Made by a program: the position numbers and the translations under genes. From Polynucleobacter sp. 78F-HAINBA (GTDB lineage: Bacteria; Pseudomonadota; Gammaproteobacteria; Burkholderiales; Burkholderiaceae): a stretch of DNA of 64,000 bases. Location: NCBI RefSeq assembly GCF_018882325.1, contig NZ_JACVOQ010000003.1:1-64000 (forward strand), read 5' to 3'. Numbering within the stretch: position 1 is the first letter of the stretch; each line of letters begins with the position of its first letter. The notes under the pieces were generated by a model. That model did no database searches and was not told the origin of the DNA. It saw only the letters and a list, made by a program, of their open reading frames with translations. Shown here in pieces: positions 35,021-44,405 of this stretch.

Positions 35021-35079
35021 TTAAGTCTCCGTTAATGTGTAATGCGAGCTAATTTTGCCACTTTTAAGTACTATCGGCT

Positions 35080-35925
35080 TTAGGGTTTACCAGCAACTGC
35101 TAGCGTTCTTTGAGCTAATAAGACGACCGGTCGATCAATCATGCGGCCATCTAATTTGACTGCACCACCTTTGGACGCCTTATCAGCCTCAATCACACGA
35201 TGTGCCCAAGAGACCTCGGCAGCCGTAGGCATAAAGGAATCCTTAACCAAGGAAACCTGTTTTGGGTGAATACACAGCTTGCCTCCAAACCCCATTCTTT
35301 TAGCGCGCTCAGCATCATCAGTAATTCGCTCAATATTGTCTGTAGAAGGAGTAACCCCATCAATTGGAGGGGCAATTTGAGCCAAGCGTGAGGCCAACAC
35401 AATCTGAAAGCGGGCAGTTTGCAATTCAGTTTCTTGTGCATCACACACCATTCCTAGGTCTGCCTGTAAATCGATATTACCCAATGCTAGGCGCAATACC
35501 TGTTCAGAGTTTGCGATTTCATTTAGGCGATCAAGGCCGATAGCGGTTTCGATCATCGGAATGATTGCTGTGTTTGGCAGAATTTGTGCTGCACCATTAA
35601 TTTGGTCGAGAGATTCACTTTTCGGAATGAGTAAGCAGGCAGCATCTAATTCTTGGACCAAGATGAGGTCGGCAGCATAAAAGCGACTACCCGGAGAATT
35701 TGAGCGAATGATTAGGCGCTTTTTTTGTTCCGTAGTAAATGTAGGCCAAGCAGAACGTATAGCTGTGCGCGCAGATTCTTTATCTTCTTCGGCTACGGCA
35801 TCTTCTAAATCGATGATGACGCCATCAGCGCCGCTATCCAATGCTTTTGCAAAACGTTCTGGGCGCGTGCCCGGAACAAATAAGAAGGTGCTACTAAAGC
35901 CGATAGGTGTATCAAGTGGGTTCAT
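35080..35925 (-). CDS. CitE/HpcH-family CoA-ester lyase
   Basis: The 281-residue protein has the CitE-like signature: STFLFVPGTRPERFAKAL, ADGVIIDLEDAVAEEDKESAR, IIPMIETAIGLDRL with the metal-binding glutamate, and LGNIDLQADLG with the aspartate, then GFGGKLCIHPKQV. The family splits acyl-CoA thioesters such as malyl-CoA, citramalyl-CoA or citryl-CoA. The neighbouring hydratase and MmgE/PrpD protein make a citramalyl-CoA lyase (acetyl-CoA plus pyruvate) a good candidate, by analogy with itaconate degradation. The exact substrate is inference. Confidence 0.85.
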   Translation of the reverse strand: MNPLDTPIGFSSTFLFVPGTRPERFAKALDSGADGVIIDLEDAVAEEDKESARTAIRSAWPTFTTEQKKRLIIRSNSPGSRFYAADLILVQELDAACLLIPKSESLDQINGAAQILPNTAIIPMIETAIGLDRLNEIANSEQVLRLALGNIDLQADLGMVCDAQETELQTARFQIVLASRLAQIAPPIDGVTPSTDNIERITDDAERAKRMGFGGKLCIHPKQVSLVKDSFMPTAAEVSWAHRVIEADKASKGGAVKLDGRMIDRPVVLLAQRTLAVAGKP

Positions 35926-35976
35926 ATAGGTGGCTTTATTGAGTGTGAAACAAAAATGAAAATAGGCAACTGAGAA

Positions 35977-37347
35977 TTACGAGATCAATCTTCCAACCTT
36001 GGACTGCTTACGAATATTCCACAAGCGTTCAATGGCAGCGCTCATGTCACTTGGCGTTGCGCCACCGCTAAATGCAGCAAGACGCATTGCCTTATCCGTA
36101 ATTTCAGGGCGACTGAGGGTATTGCCAGGGTCACCCTTAGGTTCATCAACGCGACCCTCTAAAACTTCGCCATTATTTAGATAGACTTTAACCTTGCCAA
36201 TCCAGCGTTGGGGGTAGGCACCATCCACTTCTGCATCCAGAGTCATGGTGACGCGATCGCGGAAGGCGCAAATCTCCTGATCATGAAAGTGTTGATCGAA
36301 TTCTTGCAGGCCAGCAAATTGATAATGGGCAATCAGAGCAAGCACGGTACCCATTGAGAACTTGGATTGGTGAACCGTTGCGGGATCGGTTACTGGACCC
36401 AGTACATCAATTGCGCCTTGGTGAACTAGCGTTTCTACTTTAGCGATATCGCTGGGCTTGAGTTGATGCGCGAGCATGACCTGTAACAGGGCGTCTGCAG
36501 CGGGATGGGTATGACGACATGAGGCGTGATATTTGAAGCTGGTCTCTGCAATAGTCCAGCGACTGCCCAATTGATCAGTTAGCTTGCTAGGATCAGCATC
36601 GCTCGACATACCAGCAGCCAAACCTTGCTTGCCTTCCAAGATGTGTTCTGCACCAGTAAAGCCGGATTGCGCCAAGTAAGCAGACATCAAGCCAGTAGAG
36701 GCGGCGTGCGCGGTATGCAATTGCTTGGAGTCAGCGGCATCACGCAGAAATTCCCAGAGGCCGGCCGATTGTGTTCCCGCAGAACCAAAAGCGTGCAACA
36801 TTTGGGTGGGGTTCAATTTAAGTAAATGACCTACAGCCGCTGCCGCTGCCAAGGTGCCTGCAGTACCCGTTGTGTGAAATATTTTGTAGTGCGAACGACC
36901 TAAAAATTCACCAACCCGAATACCGACTTCATAACCAGCAACAGCAGCAACCAATAGATCTTCACCGGAGGCGCCAATCGTTTGGGCTGTCGCTAGTGCC
37001 GCAGGAAATACCACGGTAGCTGGATGGAATACGGAGCCATTGTGGACATCATCTTGTTCGGCAACGTGTGATGCTGCTGCATTAGCAAGTGCAGCCAAGA
37101 AGGGGCTTGAGTTGGTTCGGCTAATCAGAATTTCTGCAGAGCCAGGATTGGTGGCATTAAAGCCACCCATGTTTTGCGCAAACTGCGTAATCGTTTCTAC
37201 TGGGCGTGATCCTTTGCCAGCAATTGCCGAACCAAACCAATCGACTAGCAAATCTTCGGTGCGGGCAATCACCTCTTCAGGAATATCGCCAATCTTTAAT
37301 TCAGAAGCAAATGTAGCTAAAGCCTTGGATAAGTGCGGGGTAGTCAT
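35977..37347 (-). CDS. MmgE/PrpD family protein
   Basis: The 456-residue protein matches the MmgE/PrpD fold throughout: VDWFGSAIAGKGSRPVETI, ASHVAEQDDVHNGSVFHPATVVFPAALA, GYEVGIRVGEFLG, HTTGTAGTLAAAAAVG and SFKYHASCRHTHPAADALL. The family includes 2-methylcitrate dehydratase and cis-aconitate decarboxylase, which makes itaconate. The length fits both. With no prpB or prpC nearby, but a MaoC-type hydratase and a CitE-type lyase, a role on a C5 or C6 dicarboxylate is more likely than in the methylcitrate cycle. It follows the hydratase gene by 14 bases. Confidence 0.85.
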   Translation of the reverse strand: MTTPHLSKALATFASELKIGDIPEEVIARTEDLLVDWFGSAIAGKGSRPVETITQFAQNMGGFNATNPGSAEILISRTNSSPFLAALANAAASHVAEQDDVHNGSVFHPATVVFPAALATAQTIGASGEDLLVAAVAGYEVGIRVGEFLGRSHYKIFHTTGTAGTLAAAAAVGHLLKLNPTQMLHAFGSAGTQSAGLWEFLRDAADSKQLHTAHAASTGLMSAYLAQSGFTGAEHILEGKQGLAAGMSSDADPSKLTDQLGSRWTIAETSFKYHASCRHTHPAADALLQVMLAHQLKPSDIAKVETLVHQGAIDVLGPVTDPATVHQSKFSMGTVLALIAHYQFAGLQEFDQHFHDQEICAFRDRVTMTLDAEVDGAYPQRWIGKVKVYLNNGEVLEGRVDEPKGDPGNTLSRPEITDKAMRLAAFSGGATPSDMSAAIERLWNIRKQSKVGRLIS

Positions 37348-37361
37348 GACTAAATAAGCTC

Positions 37362-38246
37362 CTAGGCTAAAACTGCAGTGGCCTGCATGGTGAGCCAGCC
37401 TTCGTGGTCTTCAGCCCAAATAGAGATGGTTTTTCCAGAGGGATCTGTCTCCAGATCAGGTTTAGCGCTAACCTTAAATATATTGATATCGAAAGTAGGG
37501 CGTATGGCACGGAACTCAAAGCTCTTGAGTTTGCAACCTGGAATGCTTTGACGCACCAGATCTACTAATAAGGTAGCGATCAAAGGGCCGTGAACAATTA
37601 AGCCTGGGTAACCCTCTACTTCAGTAACGTATTTGCGATCGTAATGAATGCGATGACCATTGAATGTCAGGGCTGAGTAGCGAAACAGTAAAACATCATC
37701 TGGGGTAATTGTTTTAGACCACGTAGCTCCAGTAGGTGCCGGTGTTGGTGCAACTGGTTTGTCGTCTGGACCTGGGGCATCGCGATACACGATGTCATGT
37801 TCTTCAATCAAGGCTAAACCATTTTGATTGGAGATCGCATGCTTAACCAGTACAAAAATGAGATCGCCCGTGCGACCTGCTTTGTGCGTAACAGATTCAA
37901 TTCTGGAGACGCGTTCGATTTCATCGCCAACTGAGAGAGGCGCTAGCCATTGAACTCGACTACCAGCCCACATTCGACGTGGCAGTGGAACGGGCGGTAA
38001 AAATCCGCCACGCTTAGGGTGGCCATCAGGACCGATTTCGGATTGAAGGGCGCACGGTAAGAAGTAAAGCCAATGCCATAACTCTGGAAGAAAGGTTCCG
38101 TCATTCGGCGCGGGATCGGGTCGATCAAGTGTTGCCGATAGAGCCCTTACGGGTGCTGCTGTGACGATGTCTTGAAGGGTCTCAGTTTTGCCGAGCCATT
38201 CCTGGAGGTGGGTGATGGTTTGAGGTTCGATTCGCATAAGTTCCAT
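37362..38246 (-). CDS. Mesaconyl/itaconyl-CoA hydratase-like protein (MaoC/HTD2 fold)
   Basis: The 294-residue protein has a double hot-dog layout. The N-terminal half contains LPELWHWLYFLPCA.Q..IGPDGHPKRGGFLPPVPLPRRMWAGS, and the C-terminal half contains LLFRYSALTFNGHRIHYDRKYVTEVEGYPGLIVHGPLIATLL, where the hydratase histidine (HRIHYD) sits. This long form matches mesaconyl-C4-CoA hydratase of the 3-hydroxypropionate cycle and the itaconyl-CoA hydratase of itaconate catabolism. Next to a CitE-like lyase and an MmgE/PrpD protein it most likely hydrates itaconyl-CoA or mesaconyl-CoA to citramalyl-CoA. It starts 31 bases after the chrA stop. Confidence 0.8.
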   Translation of the reverse strand: MELMRIEPQTITHLQEWLGKTETLQDIVTAAPVRALSATLDRPDPAPNDGTFLPELWHWLYFLPCALQSEIGPDGHPKRGGFLPPVPLPRRMWAGSRVQWLAPLSVGDEIERVSRIESVTHKAGRTGDLIFVLVKHAISNQNGLALIEEHDIVYRDAPGPDDKPVAPTPAPTGATWSKTITPDDVLLFRYSALTFNGHRIHYDRKYVTEVEGYPGLIVHGPLIATLLVDLVRQSIPGCKLKSFEFRAIRPTFDINIFKVSAKPDLETDPSGKTISIWAEDHEGWLTMQATAVLA

Positions 38247-38277
38247 TATGCCAATTCCAACCTGAAATGCGATGGAG

Positions 38278-39603
38278 CTAGATCAATAAACTCGCTAGTA
38301 AATAACTTAGCAAGCCGGCCAGCGCTGAGCCAGTTAGTACGCTAATCACACCTTTTTGAAACCGAAAGAGCGCTAAACCTGCAAGCGCGGTGATAGCAAT
38401 TGAGATCCAAGAGATTGAGCCACCAAGACCATGGGGAAAAAAGACGTGATAAGCAAAGAAGAGGCCCAGGTTAGCGATAACGCCAACTACTGCGGCAGAG
38501 ATTGCGGTTAGGGGCGCAGTAAAGCTGATCTTGCCATGAGTGGATTCAATCAGTGGGCCACCAACGAGCACTAGGAAAAATGAAGGCAGAAAAGTAAACC
38601 AGGTTGCCACACAGGCCCCAATCACCCCAAACCAAAATGGATTGCTGTAGCCGATCAAATGCTGAATGTGGCCAGCCAGGTAGCCAACAAAAGCCACCAC
38701 CATGATGAGCGGTCCCGGAGTGGTTTCACCAAGGGCCAAGCCATCCATCATTTGGCCGGCGCTAAGCCAATGGAATTGATCCACAGCACCCTGGTAGACG
38801 TAGGGCAGAACAGCATAAGCACCGCCAAAGGTCAGGAAGGCGGCTTTAGTAAAGAACCAGGCAATTTGTGGATAGAGTGTTTTCCAGCCAAACGCAAGTG
38901 TTAAGGCAAAAAACGGAATCAACCAGAGTGCTAGAACGGTTGAGCTCTGCAATACCAATTTCCTCTTAGAGAATTTGGCGTGCTCTGGAGTTGGGGTGTG
39001 ATCATCGATCAGTGCAGCAGCATGAGTTCCGCTCGCACTACTGTGAGAAGCGACTTGCTGGAAATACTCTGGGTAGCGTTTGCCACCCCAAATACCAATT
39101 AAGGCCGCAAAGATAACAATAATCGGGAAGGCTAGATTAAAAATAAAGATCGCTAGAAAGGATCCGAGCGCAATCCAACGTAGTGCTTGATTGTGAATCG
39201 TGCGCTTACCAATACGGACTGCAGCGTGGAGGACGATGGCAGTAACTGCGGGTTTAATGCCATAGAAAATCGCGGCAATCCAAGGCACTTGGCCAAAGGT
39301 GAGGTAGACCCAAGATAGGCCAATCAAAATAAAGAGAGATGGGAGAACAAAGAGGGTGCCTGCTAAGACGCCACCCCAGGTGCGATGCATGAGCCATCCA
39401 ATATAAGTCACCAACTGTTGGGCTTCAGGGCCCGGTAAGAGCATGCAATAGTTCAGCGCATGTAAAAAGCGCCGCTCGGAAATCCAGCGACGCTTTTCAA
39501 CTAGCTCTTGGTGGAGGACTGCGATTTGTCCTGCAGGTCCACCAAAGCTAATAAAGCCGAGCTTGGCCCAAAATTTCAGGGCCTCGCGCAGTGGAACGCT
39601 CAA
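38278..39603 (-). CDS. chrA: Chromate transporter ChrA (two-domain form)
   Basis: The 441-residue inner-membrane protein contains two CHR domains. The first opens KFWAKLGFISFGGPAGQIAVLHQELVEKRRW and has LNYCMLLPGPEAQQLVTYIGW; the second contains AFLTFGGAYAVLPYVYQGAVDQFHWLSAGQMMDGLALGETTPGPLIMV. CHR proteins efflux chromate in the best-studied cases, but many genomic copies have other unproven roles. It overlaps fabI by four bases, an unexpected pairing with a fatty-acid gene. Confidence 0.9.
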   Translation of the reverse strand: MSVPLREALKFWAKLGFISFGGPAGQIAVLHQELVEKRRWISERRFLHALNYCMLLPGPEAQQLVTYIGWLMHRTWGGVLAGTLFVLPSLFILIGLSWVYLTFGQVPWIAAIFYGIKPAVTAIVLHAAVRIGKRTIHNQALRWIALGSFLAIFIFNLAFPIIVIFAALIGIWGGKRYPEYFQQVASHSSASGTHAAALIDDHTPTPEHAKFSKRKLVLQSSTVLALWLIPFFALTLAFGWKTLYPQIAWFFTKAAFLTFGGAYAVLPYVYQGAVDQFHWLSAGQMMDGLALGETTPGPLIMVVAFVGYLAGHIQHLIGYSNPFWFGVIGACVATWFTFLPSFFLVLVGGPLIESTHGKISFTAPLTAISAAVVGVIANLGLFFAYHVFFPHGLGGSISWISIAITALAGLALFRFQKGVISVLTGSALAGLLSYLLASLLI

Positions 39604-40385
39604 ACTTCTTCCATTCCACCAACAACTTGGCTAAAGCCGTTATCTACATAAATGATTTCAGCGGTAATGCCGTTAGCTAAGTCAGATAACAAGAAGGCAG
39701 CAGTGTTACCTACATCATCAATCGTGACATTGCGACGCAGTGGGGCAGTTTGCTCAACCGCCTCCAAGATCTTGCCAAAACCTTTGATGCCAGATGCGGC
39801 TAGAGTCTTAATTGGACCAGCTGAAATGCCGTTAGCGCGAATGCCCTTAGGGCCAACTGAACCAGCAAGGTAGCGAACGGAGGCTTCGAGTGATGCTTTA
39901 GCAAGACCCATAGTGTTGTAGTTAGGGACATTCTTCATTGAACCCAAGTAAGTGAGGGTCAGCAATGAAGACTTATCGCGCAACATTGGGAGAGCTTCTT
40001 TTGCCATTGCTGGGAAGCTATATGCAGAAATGTCATGAGCGATTTTGAAGCCTTCACGAGAAAGGCCTTCTAAAAAGTCGCCAGCAATCGCTTCGCGCGG
40101 TGCAAAGCCAATTGCGTGAACAAAGCCATCAAACTGAGGCCAAGTTTTTGCCAAATCCTTAAACAGGGCAGAAATCTGCTCATCGCTGCCAACATCGCAG
40201 TCAAAAATCAAGTCGGTATTGAATTCTTTGGCGAAATCGACAATGCGGTCTTTGAAGCGCTCACCAACGTAGGTAAAGGCCAGTTCAGCCCCTTCGCGGT
40301 GACATGCCTTGGCTATGCCATAGGCAATCGAGCGGTTAGAAAGAAGGCCGGTAATCAGAATTTTTTTGCCAGCGAGAAAGCCCAT
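39600..40385 (-). CDS. fabI: Enoyl-[acyl-carrier-protein] reductase FabI
   Basis: FabI performs the last reduction of each fatty-acid elongation cycle using NADH. The 261-residue short-chain reductase begins MGFLAGKKILITGLLSNRSIAYGIA, the typical FabI cofactor motif. The catalytic Y-x6-K is in NYNTMGLAKAS, preceded by TYLGSMKNVPNY, and ANGISAGPIKTLAASGI follows. It is divergent to the yejA-type gene and first in a minus-strand series with chrA. Confidence 0.95.
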   Translation of the reverse strand: MGFLAGKKILITGLLSNRSIAYGIAKACHREGAELAFTYVGERFKDRIVDFAKEFNTDLIFDCDVGSDEQISALFKDLAKTWPQFDGFVHAIGFAPREAIAGDFLEGLSREGFKIAHDISAYSFPAMAKEALPMLRDKSSLLTLTYLGSMKNVPNYNTMGLAKASLEASVRYLAGSVGPKGIRANGISAGPIKTLAASGIKGFGKILEAVEQTAPLRRNVTIDDVGNTAAFLLSDLANGITAEIIYVDNGFSQVVGGMEEV

Positions 40386-40435
40386 ATCGTGTCCTTTGCT
40401 TCAAATGTGGTTTGCTATCTACAATTGTTGCATAT

Positions 40436-42307
40436 ATGTCCATGCTCCCCGCCATCCGCCAAATCCCCGCTTTGCTGCTCTTAGCCCTTCTGGCTGGGGT
40501 GGCAGTCAATTCAGCTCAGGGTGCCCAGGGGATTGCTCAGTACGGCAAACCCAAATACGCCGACGGATTTAGCCATTTTGACTACGTGAACCCAAATGCT
40601 CCTAGGGGTGGCACGCTCACTTTACCCAACCCAGATCGCCGGACAAGTTTTGATAAGTTCAATCCATTCACGCTACGCGGTGTGGCTGCCCCTGGCGTAG
40701 CCCAGTTGATGTTTGAATCTTTGGCGGTGGGTAGTGCGGATGAGGTCTCTAGTGCCTATGGTCTGATTGCGGAAGATATCCAAGTGGCATCCGACAAGAT
40801 GTCGGTCGTGTTTCGGATTCGTCCTGAGGCGAAGTTTTCAGATGGCAGTGCGATCTTGGCTGGCGATGTAAAGCATAGCTTTGACACTTTAATGAGTTCA
40901 CTCGCTAATCCGCAATTCAAAACGGTGTATGCCGACGTGAAGCAGGCGGTGGTCCTTTCTGATCGCGTAATCCGTTTTGATTTTAAGAATCGCAATCCTG
41001 AGTTACCGGTGATGGTCGGTACCTTGCCAGTGTTCTCTCGTAACTGGGGCAAGAAGCCTGATGGCACGATCACGCCATTTGATAAGTTGACCTTTGAGTT
41101 GCCAATAGCAAGTGGCCCTTATGTGATCGAGTCTTATAAGGCTGGCAAGACCATGATCTTTAAGCGAAACCCAAATTACTGGGCCGATCAAGGCGGTAAG
41201 ACGCTCAATGTCCGAGTCGGTTTTTATAACTTTGATCGCGTGAACTACAAACTCTATAGTGATGATGCTGTTCGCCTAGAAGCCTTTAAGGCTGGGGAGT
41301 TTGATGCTCTAGTGGAGTACCGCGCAAAGAATTGGGCAAAGAGCTATGTTGGACCAAGATTTAATGACGGTACTTTAGAAAAGAAAGCTTTTCTCAATCA
41401 CAACGGCGCAGGCATGCAAGGTTTTGCAATGAATGTGCGCAGGCCGATTTTTCAGGATTCGCGTGTTCGACAAGCTTTAGGTTATGCGCTCGACTTTGAG
41501 TGGCTGAACCGTCAACTCTTCTTTGAGCAATACAGTCGTATTAATAGTTACTTTACGAACAGCGATCTCAGTGCCAATTTCGATGGCCCTCGTAAACCCA
41601 CCGAAGCGGAATTGAAATTACTCAAGCCTCTCAAAGCGCAATACCCTAAGTGGGTGCCTGATGCAGTCTTTGGTCCGATGCCTGCGGCTCCTTCAACTGC
41701 CTCACCCGATAGCTTGCGTCAGAATTTGCGCAAGGCGCGTGACTTATTGGCTCAGGCTGGATGGCAATATCGTGACGGTGCTTTGCGCAATATGCAGGGC
41801 GAGCCTTTCCGTTTTGAGATGGTCGAGGACGGCCCATTTTTCTTGAGGGTGATTTCATCCTATGTACGCAATTTAGAGAAGCTGGGTATTCAGGTAGATA
41901 TTCGGACAAGTGACTTTGCGTTGCATCAGAAGCGCATGGATGAATACGACTTCGACATGACGACTATTCGCTTTCCTGACTCACAAAGCCCTGGCAATGA
42001 ATTGTGGGATCGCTTTGGTAGTCAGGCTGCAAAAGAAAAAGGATCTGACAATGTGATCGGGATTCAGTCTCCCGTGGTCGATGCCTTGGTGGATGCGGTT
42101 GTCAAAGCCCAGACACGTGAAGAGTTGCGTGCAGCCACTAGAGCTTTAGATCGTGTTCTTTGGAATAGTTATTACGTGATTCCGCAGTGGTACAACCCGA
42201 CACACCGAATCGCGTATCGTAAAGAGATGCGCTATCCAGAACCTCCCTTGTATTACACCGCTGAATCATGGATTCTGCTCAATTGGTGGAAAGAGGGGGC
42301 GCGCTAA
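40436..42307 (+). CDS. yejA: Peptide/oligopeptide ABC transporter, periplasmic receptor (YejA type)
   Basis: The 623-residue protein has a signal peptide (LLLALLAGVAVNSAQG), then GIAQYGKPKYADGFSHFDYVNPNAPRGGTLTLPNPDRRTSFDKFNPFTLRG, as in YejA and other large SBP_bac_5 receptors. The family binds oligopeptides; YejABEF imports microcin C in E. coli. The ATG at 40436 precedes a second in-frame ATG at 40442; both are close to the signal peptide. The TAA stop overlaps the ATG of the next gene. Confidence 0.87.
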   Translation: MSMLPAIRQIPALLLLALLAGVAVNSAQGAQGIAQYGKPKYADGFSHFDYVNPNAPRGGTLTLPNPDRRTSFDKFNPFTLRGVAAPGVAQLMFESLAVGSADEVSSAYGLIAEDIQVASDKMSVVFRIRPEAKFSDGSAILAGDVKHSFDTLMSSLANPQFKTVYADVKQAVVLSDRVIRFDFKNRNPELPVMVGTLPVFSRNWGKKPDGTITPFDKLTFELPIASGPYVIESYKAGKTMIFKRNPNYWADQGGKTLNVRVGFYNFDRVNYKLYSDDAVRLEAFKAGEFDALVEYRAKNWAKSYVGPRFNDGTLEKKAFLNHNGAGMQGFAMNVRRPIFQDSRVRQALGYALDFEWLNRQLFFEQYSRINSYFTNSDLSANFDGPRKPTEAELKLLKPLKAQYPKWVPDAVFGPMPAAPSTASPDSLRQNLRKARDLLAQAGWQYRDGALRNMQGEPFRFEMVEDGPFFLRVISSYVRNLEKLGIQVDIRTSDFALHQKRMDEYDFDMTTIRFPDSQSPGNELWDRFGSQAAKEKGSDNVIGIQSPVVDALVDAVVKAQTREELRAATRALDRVLWNSYYVIPQWYNPTHRIAYRKEMRYPEPPLYYTAESWILLNWWKEGAR

Positions 42308-43383
42308 TGCAGGGGCAAATGTGGTCTTACATTTTCAAGCGTGTGCTCTTGATGATTCCTACTTTGCTGGGTGTACTAACGCTCACGTTTGCTGTGGTGC
42401 AATTTGTGCCTGGCGGTCCAGTCGAGCAGTTGATGCTCGAGCTCAAAGGTAAGGGCGATGCCGCAGTGAGTGGGGCAGAGTCTTCTGGCGGCGGCAGTAA
42501 CTATCGTGGCCGTCAAGGTGTAGATGCTGAGCGTTTGGCTGAGGTCAAGGCTTTATATGGTTTTGATAAGCCGCCAGTAGAGCGTTATTTCATGATGCTG
42601 AAGCGTTTTGCGCAATTTGACTTGGGCGAGAGTTACTACCAACATCAAAGTGTTTGGCAATTGGTGGTTTCTAAATTACCAGTATCTATCAGCATTGGTT
42701 TATGGACCTTCTTTTTAACCTACTTAGTATCGATACCCTTGGGTATTGCTAAAGCGGTTAGAGACGGCTCTCGTTTTGATGCCATCACCAGCACAATGAT
42801 TCTGGTGGGTTATGCCATTCCAGGATTTGTATTGGGTGTTCTGTTGCTGGTTATCTTTGGCGGTGGTAGTTTCTTGCAAATTTTTCCACTACGCGGACTA
42901 ACTTCAGATAACTGGAGTGAGTTGAGCATGATGGGCAAGGTGATGGATTATTTATGGCATTTAGTTTTACCAATCACCGCTTCAGTCTTAGGAAGTTTTG
43001 CGGTCATCACCATGTTGACGAAGAATTCCTTTTTAGAAGAGATTCGCAAACAGTATGTATTAACTGCGAGAGCTAAAGGTCTAACCGAGAAACAAGTGCT
43101 CTGGAAGCATGTGTTCCGCAATGCGCTCTTGCCATTGGTAACCGGCTTTCCGGCAGCATTCATTGGCGCCTTCTTTACTGGTTCACTGCTTATCGAAACC
43201 CTGTTTTCTTTAGATGGCCTGGGTTTACTGTCTTATGAGTCGGTGATGCGACGTGACTACCCAGTGGTTTTCGGAACACTCTATCTGTTCACGCTGATTG
43301 GCTTATTTACTAAATTGATTTCTGATCTTTGTTATGTCTATATTGATCCACGCATTCAGTTTGGTGCAGGAGGTGGATCATGA
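42307..43383 (+). CDS. yejB: Peptide ABC transporter permease (YejB type)
   Basis: The 358-residue inner-membrane protein begins YIFKRVLLMIPTLLGVLTLTFAVVQFVPGGPVEQLM, typical of the first permease of dipeptide-type transporters. The EAA loop is near ILTARAKGLTEKQVLWKHVFRNALLPLV. The ATG at 42307 overlaps the yejA stop by one base (TAATG), which is why I prefer it to the in-frame codon at 42268. The family is heterodimeric with YejE. Confidence 0.9.
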   Translation: MQGQMWSYIFKRVLLMIPTLLGVLTLTFAVVQFVPGGPVEQLMLELKGKGDAAVSGAESSGGGSNYRGRQGVDAERLAEVKALYGFDKPPVERYFMMLKRFAQFDLGESYYQHQSVWQLVVSKLPVSISIGLWTFFLTYLVSIPLGIAKAVRDGSRFDAITSTMILVGYAIPGFVLGVLLLVIFGGGSFLQIFPLRGLTSDNWSELSMMGKVMDYLWHLVLPITASVLGSFAVITMLTKNSFLEEIRKQYVLTARAKGLTEKQVLWKHVFRNALLPLVTGFPAAFIGAFFTGSLLIETLFSLDGLGLLSYESVMRRDYPVVFGTLYLFTLIGLFTKLISDLCYVYIDPRIQFGAGGGS

Positions 43384-44405
43384 GTCGCTGGCATCGCTTT
43401 AAAAACAACCGCATGGGTTATGCCAGCCTCTGGATTTTTATGATTCTGTTTGGCCTGTCGATGTGTGCCGAGCTCATTGCGAATGACAAGCCCTTGGTCG
43501 TGCGCTATCAAGGTAAGTTTTATTTCCCGATTGTGAAATCTCAACCTGAAAAAGTATTTGGTGGTGATTTTGCAACTCCAACTGATTTCTTGGATCCAGA
43601 TATTCGTCACAATATTACGAGCAATGGTAACTGGGCGATTTACCCGCCTATTCCTTATAGCTATGAGACGCTGAACTACTTTTCAAAAGTACCCAATCCT
43701 GCACCGCCATCATTTGATAACTGGTTAGGCACAGATGATCGTGGGCGCGATGTCCTGTCCCGTTTGATTTATGGATTTCGCCTGTCGATCTTGTTTGGCT
43801 TGGCGCTCACTATTGTGGGGGTTAGCGTAGGCATCATTACCGGCTCTTTGATGGGTTTCTTTGGCGGTAAGTTTGATCTGGTTTCTCAGCGCTTAATTGA
43901 AATTTGGTCGGCGATGCCAGAGTTATATCTACTCATCATTTTTGCCTCTATCTTTAACCCAAGCATTTGGCTCTTGATTATTTTGCTGGCTGCTTTTGGA
44001 TGGATGGGTTTATCCGACTATGTGCGTGCAGAGTTTTTCCGCAATCGCGCTTTAGAGTACGTTCGTGCTGCTAGGGCATTGGGCTTAACGAATTTGCAAA
44101 TCATGCGCCGCCATATCTTGCCCAATAGCTTGACCCCAGTAATTACCTTCCTTCCTTTCAGAATGAGTGCGGCCATTTTGTCGCTCACGAGTTTGGATTT
44201 CTTGGGTTTGGGTGTGCCGCCGGGCACGCCGAGCCTTGGCGAGTTACTCTCTCAAGGTAAGAGTAATTTAGATGCGTGGTGGATTTCACTATCGACTTTT
44301 GTGGTCTTGGTCGCTACCTTGCTCTTGCTCACCTTTATGGGTGAGGCCTTGCGCGATGCGTTTGATTCTCGTAAGTCGGGCGCGATGAATGGAGGGCGCT
44401 CATGA
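43380..44405 (+). CDS. yejE: Peptide ABC transporter permease (YejE type)
   Basis: The 341-residue inner-membrane protein begins WHRFKNNRMGYASLWIFMILFGLSMCAELIAND and has the extra periplasmic stretch with DPDIRHNITSNGNW typical of YejE. The EAA loop is at EYVRAARALGLTNLQIMRRHILPNSLTPVI. It overlaps both neighbours by four bases, so all four genes are translationally coupled. Confidence 0.9.
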   Translation: MSRWHRFKNNRMGYASLWIFMILFGLSMCAELIANDKPLVVRYQGKFYFPIVKSQPEKVFGGDFATPTDFLDPDIRHNITSNGNWAIYPPIPYSYETLNYFSKVPNPAPPSFDNWLGTDDRGRDVLSRLIYGFRLSILFGLALTIVGVSVGIITGSLMGFFGGKFDLVSQRLIEIWSAMPELYLLIIFASIFNPSIWLLIILLAAFGWMGLSDYVRAEFFRNRALEYVRAARALGLTNLQIMRRHILPNSLTPVITFLPFRMSAAILSLTSLDFLGLGVPPGTPSLGELLSQGKSNLDAWWISLSTFVVLVATLLLLTFMGEALRDAFDSRKSGAMNGGRS

